In this document: one piece after another, positions 34,055 through 41,589 of the stretch
Layout of the letters: each line of letters begins with the position of its first letter
Position numbering within the stretch: position 1 is the first letter of the stretch
From: JBELHR01 sp049606855
Lineage (GTDB): Bacteria; Bacteroidota; Bacteroidia; Flavobacteriales; Flavobacteriaceae
Reading direction: 5' to 3'
NCBI GenBank assembly: GCA_049606855.1
Contig: JBMYVY010000003.1
Location: forward strand, 62,001-126,000
DNA length: 64,000 nt
Program-made: the position numbers and the translations under genes
The notes under the pieces: generated by a model
The model's input: the letters and a program-made list of their open reading frames with translations, nothing else
Told to the model about the DNA's origin: nothing
Database searches by the model: none

Positions 34055-36433
34055 TTAGAAATTAATCCCTATCCCGAAAAGGACATTCAAAGTAGCTTGC
34101 GGATAATAACCCGCTCCATCTAAGGTAGTCACTTCACCAGGTACTGACCAAGTATCGTCATAGGTATAATAATATCCATTTGATACGTATTCAGCATTGA
34201 AGATATTGTTGATCATTGCCGAAAATTCAATACTCTTGAAGGTTTTGTTCAATCGAATTTCATAGTTAGCAACTAAATCATGAGTCATATATGCCTCTAA
34301 TTTTGAATTTTCAGCATCTATGTTTGCCATAAATTGCTCAGATACATATTTACTGTAGAATCCAATCTCCATATTGGGAACAGGCATATAAGCAATTTTA
34401 TTCCCAACTACAGCATTAGGAGAAAATGCGATATTAGTTTCCCCCAAATCTTCTAATTCTCCGTCGCGTTGGAAAACAAAGTCTAAATTTTTATTTGAGC
34501 TTATCGCAAAATTTGGTTGTAAATAAAGTTGATTTCCGAGTCTAAAGAAGGCGTCAAATTCGAATCCCATTCTATAGCTTTCTCCAACATTTGTTCGTAT
34601 TGGATTTCCAACATCATCAAGTGCCCCAGTTAGTACTAATTGATTTTGGTAGGACATATAATAAACATTTGTGTTGATTTGGAATCCTTCTTTTTTCCAT
34701 CTCCATCCGAATTCGAAATCATCCAAGCGTTCCGGTTCAGGAGACCCATTTTCAAAATCCGTACGATTTGGTTCTCTGTGAGCTACTGCGAATGAAGCAT
34801 ATAAATTATTGTTATTATTTAACTCAAAACTCAACCCTACTTTAGGGTTGAAGAATTGGTAATTTACATCGATGCTTCCTTCTGCAACACCACTTGCAGC
34901 ATAGTCAATAAATCGTCCTTGCAGATCCACAAATGAGATCAGTTTTTCACCTATTTGGTAATTCATTTTTATAAAAACATTACCGTCATTTTTATCCCCG
35001 TAATTATCATAATATTTATCTGAAGGTTTTGTTCCTCCTGCATAGTCTGCCCAAATAACATGTCCAAAATGATCTCCTATATACTGGCTATATGCCCCTC
35101 CAAGTGTCAAGTCTAATTTATTGTCTTTATAGTTTACAAAGGAGGTAAACCCATAATAGTGATTGTCGAGCCATCTTTGGTTTATAAGATCAGTAGTATC
35201 AATACTTCCTTCAGGTGTCATTCCGTAATCGGGCATATAAGCATCTTCTTGATAATTTTCATAATACCCACGACCATAAGTATAGTGAAGCGCGATATTT
35301 GAAGTCCAATTATCGCTATAAGTTTGAGTCCAAAGAGCTTGATAGTGATCTTGTTGATAGTTGTCCGTTTGATTGTCATAGAACGAAATACTTCCATCAT
35401 CATTGGTATACATTCCTGCAGGATTAAAGGTGCGATCACTTTCTAAGGTGATTTCATCAATTCCATACCAAGCTTGATAGGTTTTTTCCTTTCCACCAAA
35501 AGTTATTAATTTGATTAATGTATTCTCTTCACTGTAACTAGCCTGAAGAAAGTACGAGCCTAAATTCGAACTTGCTCGATCAATATAACCATCAGAATCA
35601 ATTTTTGAAATTCTACCAGTAAGTTCGAAGTTTTCATTCAAACGGCCTGTTGAAAACTTTGCAGTTTCCTTGAAGGTATTAAAAGATCCCGCTGAAAATG
35701 CAAGACTACCAAAAGCCTCTTCATTAAAACCATCAGTCAACATGTTTAAAGAAGCCCCAAAAGCACCGGCACCATTTGTAGATGTACCTACACCTCTTTG
35801 TAATTGCAAGGACTCTGTGGAGGAAGCAAAATCCGGTAAATTAACCCAAAAGGTTCCCATAGATTCGGAATCATTATAGGCAATACCGTTGATTGTTACA
35901 TTCACCCTAGTGGCATCGGTACCTCTAACTCTAATTCCAGTATATCCAATTCCAGCTCCAGCATCCGAAGTTGTTACAACTGCAGGCATATAATTCATTA
36001 AAATAGGAATATCTTGCCCCAAGTTTCGTTCTTCAATTTCCTTTTGACTTAAAGAGGAGTGAGTTACAGGAGCATTCGCTTGAACCCTTACTGCAGATAC
36101 AATTACTTCATCGAGGATATAATTGTCATTTTCTAGAATAATCTCAATCTGATCTGCTGTGGAATAATTGATTTTTGTAGAATAGGTCTTGTAACCTACG
36201 TATCTTACTTCAAGGGTATAATCCCTATTTGCATCAATTTTCATGCTGAATCGACCTTCAAAATCTGTAGTAAACCCTTGATTAGTTTCTTTTAAAATTA
36301 TGGTTGCGCCAGGCAAATCTTCTTGCTCGCCGTTTAGAACGGTACCACTAACAATAATTTTAGAATTTTGAGCACTTAGCTCAATTGTCGTCATGAGTAA
36401 AAATATACTCAAAAATAAACTTATAAGTTTCAT
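34055..36433 (-). CDS. TonB-dependent outer membrane receptor, probable thiamin-family transporter
   Basis: A 792-residue outer membrane receptor. Signal peptide (1-21, ending LSAQ), a carboxypeptidase-regulatory-like beta domain (about 27-105, VSGTVLNGEQEDLPGATI), a plug with DEVIVSA (TonB-box-like region) and VRGTDATRVNVTINGI, then a 22-strand barrel to the C-terminal phenylalanine. A TPP riboswitch lies in its leader, which strongly suggests uptake of thiamin, its phosphates or a precursor across the outer membrane, energised by TonB-ExbBD. The gene just upstream on the same strand is a PnuC/PnuT-type inner membrane transporter. Confidence 0.93.
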   Translation of the reverse strand: MKLISLFLSIFLLMTTIELSAQNSKIIVSGTVLNGEQEDLPGATIILKETNQGFTTDFEGRFSMKIDANRDYTLEVRYVGYKTYSTKINYSTADQIEIILENDNYILDEVIVSAVRVQANAPVTHSSLSQKEIEERNLGQDIPILMNYMPAVVTTSDAGAGIGYTGIRVRGTDATRVNVTINGIAYNDSESMGTFWVNLPDFASSTESLQLQRGVGTSTNGAGAFGASLNMLTDGFNEEAFGSLAFSAGSFNTFKETAKFSTGRLNENFELTGRISKIDSDGYIDRASSNLGSYFLQASYSEENTLIKLITFGGKEKTYQAWYGIDEITLESDRTFNPAGMYTNDDGSISFYDNQTDNYQQDHYQALWTQTYSDNWTSNIALHYTYGRGYYENYQEDAYMPDYGMTPEGSIDTTDLINQRWLDNHYYGFTSFVNYKDNKLDLTLGGAYSQYIGDHFGHVIWADYAGGTKPSDKYYDNYGDKNDGNVFIKMNYQIGEKLISFVDLQGRFIDYAASGVAEGSIDVNYQFFNPKVGLSFELNNNNNLYASFAVAHREPNRTDFENGSPEPERLDDFEFGWRWKKEGFQINTNVYYMSYQNQLVLTGALDDVGNPIRTNVGESYRMGFEFDAFFRLGNQLYLQPNFAISSNKNLDFVFQRDGELEDLGETNIAFSPNAVVGNKIAYMPVPNMEIGFYSKYVSEQFMANIDAENSKLEAYMTHDLVANYEIRLNKTFKSIEFSAMINNIFNAEYVSNGYYYTYDDTWSVPGEVTTLDGAGYYPQATLNVLFGIGINF

Positions 36434-36455
36434 TAATAAAATTAATAAAACGAAT

Positions 36456-36486
36456 AAAAAGAGGCCATTATCCGTGAGTTAATGAC
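36456..36486 (-). terminator. Riboswitch expression platform: intrinsic terminator
   Basis: On the minus strand GTCATTA (36486-36480) pairs with TAATGGC (36470-36464), 7 bp with one G-U, 9-base loop, followed by CTCTTTTTATT. It lies directly between the TPP aptamer and the receptor ATG, so control is probably by premature termination. Confidence 0.7.
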
Positions 36487-36490
36487 ATTT

Positions 36491-36575
36491 TTCCATCCCT
36501 TGGCAGCATTATCTGCCCAGGTTCATTGGGTATGATCTCAGCCAGCTTTAAAGACTAGCACCCCTTTGCGAGAAC
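36491..36575 (-). promoter_or_regulatory. TPP riboswitch (THI element)
   Basis: Reading on the minus strand, GGGGTGC is followed by GGCTGAGATCATACCC, TGAACCTG, GCAGATAATGCTGCC and AAGGGATGG. These are the conserved core segments of the thiamin pyrophosphate aptamer (pyrimidine-sensor helix CTGAGA and pyrophosphate-sensor helix ACCTG...GATAATG...GCCA..GGGA). It controls the TonB receptor gene 58 bases downstream. Confidence 0.95.
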
Positions 36576-36579
36576 GCTG

Positions 36580-36587
36580 CAAATATA
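36580..36587 (-). promoter_or_regulatory. Candidate -7 element for the TPP-regulated receptor
   Basis: TATATTTG on minus places the transcript start near 36575, at the 5' edge of the aptamer. The -33 region is weak. Confidence 0.5.
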
Positions 36588-36607
36588 TTAATGAAAGCTT
36601 AATTCTA

Positions 36608-37222
36608 TTACTCTTTTAGCTTTTTTTTCCAAGAAAGATATCCTTGGTAGGCCAAGATCAGGAAAAGGGAATATTGTAGCGCGGTGAATCCCAGTCCCTT
36701 AAATAGATATAGAGGAACAGAAATAGTATTTGCAATAATCCATAACCACCAATGTTCAATCTTTTTATTCGCCATTAACCACATGGCAGCGAAAAAAATC
36801 CCTGTTGTCATGGTGTCTGAATAATCAGTTAATCGATCAAAACGATCAAAATATTTGTATACTACAATGACGAGAATCGCAGTAGAACTAAATATTAAAA
36901 GGGCTTTTATCCAATCTCTTTTACTAGCTCTGCTGATTTGAAGTTCATGGCTAATATCTGATTTTGACCACAACACCCATCCGTAAATGCTCATAAGGGT
37001 ATAGTAGCTATTGATAATAAAATCACCATATAGACTATAAACCCAACAAATGTAAACATAAATTAAGGTCGAGATTATTCCCGTTGGGAATACAGCAATT
37101 CGTTCTAATTTTGCGTAATAAACGCTTAAAATTCCAAAAATGACGGCAATAACTTCTAAAGCAATATCTAAAGTACTTGCATTTTGATAGGGTTCAATAA
37201 AAAAATTAATTAAGTCCTGCAT
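36608..37222 (-). CDS. PnuC-family vitamin transporter, candidate PnuT (thiamin)
   Basis: A 204-residue protein with about seven transmembrane segments from the ATG at 37222 (MQDLINFF). The pattern WLMANKKIEHWWLWIIAN, followed by PLYLFKG, is the PnuC family signature near the C-terminus, and YYTLMSIYGWVLW matches the family midpart. PnuC proteins carry nicotinamide riboside; the PnuT branch carries thiamin and is often next to TPP-regulated receptors in Bacteroidota. The adjacent riboswitch-receptor supports thiamin. However, this gene is upstream of the aptamer and overlaps the GGGP synthase gene by 17 bases, so it is not itself under that riboswitch. A longer start at 37264 would increase the overlap to 59 bases. 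Confidence 0.8.
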   Translation of the reverse strand: MQDLINFFIEPYQNASTLDIALEVIAVIFGILSVYYAKLERIAVFPTGIISTLIYVYICWVYSLYGDFIINSYYTLMSIYGWVLWSKSDISHELQISRASKRDWIKALLIFSSTAILVIVVYKYFDRFDRLTDYSDTMTTGIFFAAMWLMANKKIEHWWLWIIANTISVPLYLFKGLGFTALQYSLFLILAYQGYLSWKKKLKE

Positions 37223-37925
37223 AAGATATTTCTTCAAATAGATTTGGGTTGTTTTCAAAGGCATTACCTATCACTACAAATTGAGCACCAGCATTGAGTG
37301 CATCCTCTATGTTTTGAGCCGTTTTAATTCCTCCGCCAACAATTAATGGATGGTTTATTTCTTTTTTGACTTTTGATATAATTGCAGGTTTGACAGGAAA
37401 AATAGCCCCACTTCCAGCTTCTAGATACGTTAGTTTTTTTCCTTGCCATTGTCCAGCAACTGCGGTATCAACAATCTTTTGTTCATGTTCTTGTGGCATT
37501 CCATTGGTTTGAGTTACTCGTGCGGTACTCGGTTGATTACCTCCATCGATTAAGAGGTAACTCGTTGGAATAATTTCTAAATCCACTGATCTTAGTTTAG
37601 GAACGGATTTAACGTGTTGATCAATGAGGTATTCGGGATTTCTTCCTGAAATTAAACTTAAAAAAAGAATAGCATCAGCACGATCACTTATTTGTTCATG
37701 TGAACCAGGGAAAAGAATAATGGGAATGTTTATCTGATTTTTTAAGGCCGTCACAATTTGGTCAGTTTTACCAGGCGCTACTTCAGACCCTCCGACGAAA
37801 ATTAATTGAACAGGACTGTTCTTAATTCGTTTCTCTAGCCCCGCTATATCTTCTAATTCTAATTTATCCGGATCGAGTAATAAAATAATTCCACGATTAT
37901 TTTTTAAAAATTCAAGAACTTCCAT
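37206..37925 (-). CDS. Geranylgeranylglyceryl phosphate synthase-like (GGGPS/PcrB)
   Basis: A 239-residue TIM-barrel prenyltransferase that joins a prenyl diphosphate to sn-glycerol-1-phosphate. Marks are LLDPDK (Mg/phosphate region), LIFVGGSEVAPGKTD, YLEAGSGA, and the phosphate-binding IVGGGIKTAQN with VIGNAFENNP. This family is best known from archaeal ether-lipid synthesis; Bacteroidota carry a bacterial group whose in vivo product is not well established. It is in an operon between a phosphopantetheinyl transferase (1-base overlap) and a PnuC-type transporter. Confidence 0.92.
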   Translation of the reverse strand: MEVLEFLKNNRGIILLLDPDKLELEDIAGLEKRIKNSPVQLIFVGGSEVAPGKTDQIVTALKNQINIPIILFPGSHEQISDRADAILFLSLISGRNPEYLIDQHVKSVPKLRSVDLEIIPTSYLLIDGGNQPSTARVTQTNGMPQEHEQKIVDTAVAGQWQGKKLTYLEAGSGAIFPVKPAIISKVKKEINHPLIVGGGIKTAQNIEDALNAGAQFVVIGNAFENNPNLFEEISYAGLN

Positions 37926-38551
37926 CAGACTGATTTGATTGTATAAGCTAAACTGTAATTTGGAAAATCCATAAAATAAGCATCATGAATTTCTTTTATT
38001 CCATGTTTGATGATTTGAGCTTTTGTTGAAAAGTTATCAATACTGAAATCATTCACAAAAAGATGATCTTTAAATAAAATATTTCCTTCAGGGCGCGTCT
38101 TGAACAATGATTCCTTAATTGCCCAAATTTTGGTGAGCATTTTCACTTGCTCTTGGGTATTTTCATATTCAATTTTTTCAGTTCCAATAAAGCGATGAGC
38201 AATCCTTAAAATTTTCTCTCTATTTTTTTCAATATCAATACCAACTATTTGATCAGAAATAATGATACATGAATAGTCAAATGAATGAGAAATTGAAATA
38301 TTTAACCCATTTTTCAATAGCGGCTTTCCTGATTTATTATAATATAAATCATTATCGGAGTACCCGTTAGACACCAATAAATGTCTCACTGCAAGAAAAC
38401 CTTTTCTATGAGATTCACTTTTCATGCCATTCAATCTCAATTGGCTGTTTTCGTTGAGCGTTATATCTTTTAAAAACCCCTCATCTTCAGTAATATGCCA
38501 AACACTCACTTGAGTGTTTTTTTCCACACGTAATGTTTGAATTAGAGGCAT
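37925..38551 (-). CDS. 4'-phosphopantetheinyl transferase (Sfp type)
   Basis: A 208-residue enzyme that moves phosphopantetheine from CoA to carrier proteins. Motifs are NISISHSFDYS, VGIDIEKNREK (Mg-binding Asp/Glu) and WAIKESLFK, in the expected order and spacing. Sfp-type enzymes can serve fatty-acid ACP and secondary-metabolite carriers; with no acpS in the window its partner cannot be told. It is the first gene of a three-gene unit, divergent from ahcY. Confidence 0.9.
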   Translation of the reverse strand: MPLIQTLRVEKNTQVSVWHITEDEGFLKDITLNENSQLRLNGMKSESHRKGFLAVRHLLVSNGYSDNDLYYNKSGKPLLKNGLNISISHSFDYSCIIISDQIVGIDIEKNREKILRIAHRFIGTEKIEYENTQEQVKMLTKIWAIKESLFKTRPEGNILFKDHLFVNDFSIDNFSTKAQIIKHGIKEIHDAYFMDFPNYSLAYTIKSV

Positions 38552-38570
38552 ATAATTAAAAGTGTTTTTG

Positions 38571-38578
38571 TAATTTTG
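38571..38578 (+). promoter_or_regulatory. Candidate ahcY -7 element
   Basis: TAATTTTG matches TAnnTTTG, 51 bases before the ahcY ATG. No good TTG at the standard spacing. Confidence 0.35.
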
Positions 38579-38628
38579 CGTTTTTAAAGCACTCTTTAAG
38601 GCTTTTTATCAAAACAAATTTAATAAAT

Positions 38629-39945
38629 ATGAGTACAGCAGCACCTACTTACACACAATTTAAAGTGAAAGACATCAATCTTGCAGATTGGGGGAGAAAA
38701 GAAATTGAATTAGCTGAAGCTGAGATGCCAGGATTAATGGCTCTTAGAGAAGAATATAAGGATGAGCAACCCTTAAAGGGTGCGAGAATTGCAGGATGCC
38801 TGCATATGACGATTCAAACGGCAGTTTTGATTGAGACATTAGTAGCCTTAGGAGCTGAAGTTACTTGGTCATCATGTAATATTTTCTCAACTCAAGACCA
38901 CGCAGCAGCTGCAATTGCAGAATCTGGAGTACAAGTATATGCTTGGAAGGGATTGACAGAAGAAGAATTTGATTGGTGTATTGAACAAACCTTATTTTTC
39001 GGCGAGGATAGAGAGCCATTAAATATGATACTTGATGATGGTGGAGATTTGACCAATATGGTTCTAGATCGATATCCAGAGTTAGCTTCAGGGGTTAAAG
39101 GATTATCGGAGGAAACGACAACAGGTGTTCATCGTTTATATGAGCGTGTAAAAGAAGGGACACTTCCTATGCCCGCAATTAACGTTAACGATTCTGTGAC
39201 TAAATCTAAGTTTGATAATAAGTATGGTTGTAGAGAAAGTGCGGTAGACGCTATTCGTAGAGCAACAGATACCATGCTTGCAGGGAAAGTTGTTGTGGTT
39301 GCTGGATATGGTGATGTTGGAAAAGGAACTGCAGCTTCATTTAAAGGAACAGGGGCCCGTGTGATTGTAACGGAAATTGATCCGATTTGTGCACTTCAGG
39401 CGGCAATGGAAGGATTTGAAGTTAAAAAAATGGATAATGCCATTTTAGAAGCTGATATCGTAATTACTACTACAGGAAATAAGGACATTGTTAAAGGTCG
39501 TCACTTTGAAATGTTGAAAGACAATTCAATCGTTTGTAATATCGGTCATTTTGATAATGAAATTGATATGACTTGGCTAAACAAAAATTACGGTGATACT
39601 AAGGTTGAAATCAAACCACAAGTTGACCAATATCAAATTAACGGTAAGAAATTCCTTGTATTAGCAGAGGGAAGATTGGTGAATTTAGGTTGTGCTACTG
39701 GACACCCTAGTTTTGTGATGAGTAATTCATTTACAAACCAAACCCTAGCGCAGATTGAATTATGGAAACATGCAGATCGTTATGAGAATGAGGTTTATAT
39801 GTTACCAAAACATTTAGATGAAAAAGTAGCTCGACTACACTTAGCAAAAATTGGTGTAGAGCTGGATGAGCTTTCTGAAGATCAAGCTTCTTATATAGGA
39901 GTTACGGTCAAAGGGCCATTCAAACCTGAATACTACAGATACTAA
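38629..39945 (+). CDS. ahcY: S-adenosylhomocysteinase
   Basis: A 438-residue NAD-dependent hydrolase that splits S-adenosylhomocysteine into adenosine and homocysteine in the methyl cycle. Motifs: NIFSTQDHAAAA, the catalytic NVNDSVTKSKFDNKYGCRES, the Rossmann loop VAGYGDVGKGTA, IGHFDNEID, and the C-terminal KPEYYRY that reaches the neighbouring subunit's NAD. It is monocistronic, with a bidirectional terminator downstream. Confidence 0.98.
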   Translation: MSTAAPTYTQFKVKDINLADWGRKEIELAEAEMPGLMALREEYKDEQPLKGARIAGCLHMTIQTAVLIETLVALGAEVTWSSCNIFSTQDHAAAAIAESGVQVYAWKGLTEEEFDWCIEQTLFFGEDREPLNMILDDGGDLTNMVLDRYPELASGVKGLSEETTTGVHRLYERVKEGTLPMPAINVNDSVTKSKFDNKYGCRESAVDAIRRATDTMLAGKVVVVAGYGDVGKGTAASFKGTGARVIVTEIDPICALQAAMEGFEVKKMDNAILEADIVITTTGNKDIVKGRHFEMLKDNSIVCNIGHFDNEIDMTWLNKNYGDTKVEIKPQVDQYQINGKKFLVLAEGRLVNLGCATGHPSFVMSNSFTNQTLAQIELWKHADRYENEVYMLPKHLDEKVARLHLAKIGVELDELSEDQASYIGVTVKGPFKPEYYRY

Positions 39946-39952
39946 AAAGTTT

Positions 39953-39983
39953 AAAAGCCCGATCTTAAGATTGGGCTTTTTTT
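39953..39983. terminator. Bidirectional terminator between ahcY and comM
   Basis: AAAAGCCCGATC and GATTGGGCTTTT form a stem with one G-U around TTAA, with A and T runs on both sides, between convergent genes. Confidence 0.88.
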
Positions 39984-41412
39984 ATACTTGCCGGTAGGCA
40001 AGAGCCTCCCTGATATGATCAATCCGAATTTCGGGAGTTTCTGCTAAATCAGCAATACTCCTAGAGACCCTTAAAATTTTGTGATACACTCTTGGACTGA
40101 GTTCCAATTGATCAAATAATTGATTGGCTTGTTGTTGATCATTTGTAGAAACCTGACAGTACTTGTGAATCAAGTGGTTTGGAATTCGAGCATTATATTT
40201 AAATTGTTCTCTTTGATATCGCTTGAATTGAATTTTTCTTGCCCTTTGTATTGAGTAATTGGACTCATCTCTAATAGCTTCTTTCATTCTAAAGTTTTTT
40301 AAGGAGGGCTTATGTACCGATATAAAAAGGTCTATTCTATCTTGAATTGCCTTTGAGAACTGAAATTTGTCTCTGTTGTCCCTAGGATTCAGGGCAGCGA
40401 TTAATTGAAAATCACAAGGGTATTCCGCAGTTTGTTCCAATCGATTAATCGTGATTTTGTGATCTTCGAGTACCTGTCTTAGAGCTTCAATGTGAGATTT
40501 GGGGAATTCATTGAGCTCATCCAAAAATAATATGCCTTTATGAGCCAAACTCAACTCTCCAGGTCTCGGGTCTCTTCCACCACCAATGAGACTGGTTAGA
40601 CTAATTGGATGATGAGGTTCTCTAAATGGGGGACGATAAGAAATTTCTGAATTTGCTTTACCAAGTGATTCTAATTGGTTTAGTTGAAGGGCTTCTTCCT
40701 CGTGAAGATTTGGCAGCATAAATTGACTGTTTTTTGCTAGCATAGATTTGCCTACACCTGGATCACCGTATAAAAGAATATGATGTCTTCCACAATGTGC
40801 TATTTGAAGTGCTCTCTTAGCGGCAAGGCAGCCTGTTATCGTCGAAAAATCGGGCCCTGAATAATTGGATGTTTTGAGTTTTGGCCTCTTGTTTATAGGG
40901 GGTAATTGTTTTCCCAATTTATCAATGCAATCGTTCAGATTTTTGACTGCAATGATCCGAATACCACTGACTTGTTTTGCTTGGTTTAAATTTTCATAGG
41001 GCAAAACTAATCCCTTAAGGCGGTTTAATTTACAAATTCGAGCAGCTGCTAAAACACCCGGTACAGCTTTAATCGATCCATCGAGTGAACATTCTCCAAT
41101 AATGAGAAATTTACTTAAATTTTTGATTTGTATTTGATTGGAAACCTGAAGAATACCAAGGCTTATCGCAAGATCAGTTTGACTTCCCTTTTTTAGTGTT
41201 CGAGCAGGGGCGAGATTGATCGTTATTTTTCTTCCTGGAAACTTAAAGTTCGAGTTTGAAATTGCCGCATAGATTCTGTCTCCACTCTCCCTCATACTTT
41301 GATCTATACGCCCTATAATCTTAAAGCCAATCCCCACTCTTATATCTATTTCAATATGTAAGAGTTCCGCTTGAATGCCTTTTAAGGTGATACTTTTTAG
41401 GTTCTTAACCAT
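39982..41412 (-). CDS. comM: ComM/YifB family Mg-chelatase-like ATPase, lacking the Cys-rich insert
   Basis: A 476-residue AAA+ protein of the ComM group, which promotes branch migration during natural transformation in species studied. It has the N-terminal LonC-like domain (about 1-165, with NLAPARTLKKGSQTDLAISLGIL), Walker A GDPGVGKS (216-223), Walker B GILFLDE (293-299) and the C-terminal helical domain ending LAYRQV. The usual zinc-finger-like insert after the sensor (NPCPCG... C.C..., about 30 residues) is missing: the sequence goes LNPRDNRDKFQFSKAIQDRIDL. This accounts for the short length. The frame is intact, so a lineage-specific variant is more likely than decay. Confidence 0.88.
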   Translation of the reverse strand: MVKNLKSITLKGIQAELLHIEIDIRVGIGFKIIGRIDQSMRESGDRIYAAISNSNFKFPGRKITINLAPARTLKKGSQTDLAISLGILQVSNQIQIKNLSKFLIIGECSLDGSIKAVPGVLAAARICKLNRLKGLVLPYENLNQAKQVSGIRIIAVKNLNDCIDKLGKQLPPINKRPKLKTSNYSGPDFSTITGCLAAKRALQIAHCGRHHILLYGDPGVGKSMLAKNSQFMLPNLHEEEALQLNQLESLGKANSEISYRPPFREPHHPISLTSLIGGGRDPRPGELSLAHKGILFLDELNEFPKSHIEALRQVLEDHKITINRLEQTAEYPCDFQLIAALNPRDNRDKFQFSKAIQDRIDLFISVHKPSLKNFRMKEAIRDESNYSIQRARKIQFKRYQREQFKYNARIPNHLIHKYCQVSTNDQQQANQLFDQLELSPRVYHKILRVSRSIADLAETPEIRIDHIREALAYRQV

Positions 41413-41450
41413 AGTTTTTAGTTAAAACGTATGATTTTCCATTTCTCGTA

Positions 41451-41486
41451 TAAAAAAACCCTTGACAAAACTAATCGTCAAGGGTT
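41451..41486 (-). terminator. Terminator downstream of ppc
   Basis: On minus, AACCCTTGAC (41486-41477) pairs with GTCAAGGGTT (41466-41457) and is followed by a T run (to 41451). It lies about 100 bases past the ppc stop. Confidence 0.85.
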
Positions 41487-41490
41487 AATT

Positions 41491-41563
41491 GGTAAGGGGA
41501 TTTACCAGAGGTTGGTCCAAATTAATGGACAACAAATAAATTGTCTAACCTTTATACTGGTAA
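41491..41563. other. Nested inverted-repeat element in the ppc 3' region (candidate structured RNA)
   Basis: TTACCAG (41502-41508) pairs with CTGGTAA (41557-41563). Inside it AGGTT (41509-41513) pairs with AACCT (41547-41551), and two small hairpins follow: GTCC/GGAC (41515-41530) and ACAA/TTGT. A second copy of GGTAA at 41491-41495 could compete for the TTACC arm. No coding potential is seen. Confidence 0.5.
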
Positions 41564-41589
41564 GATATCATAAATCGTGCCAAAAAACC

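Noticed and set aside
37222..37264. Longer start of the PnuC-type gene at 37264
   Set aside because: It would extend the overlap with the GGGP synthase gene to 59 bases and adds a hydrophilic stretch not typical of the family.
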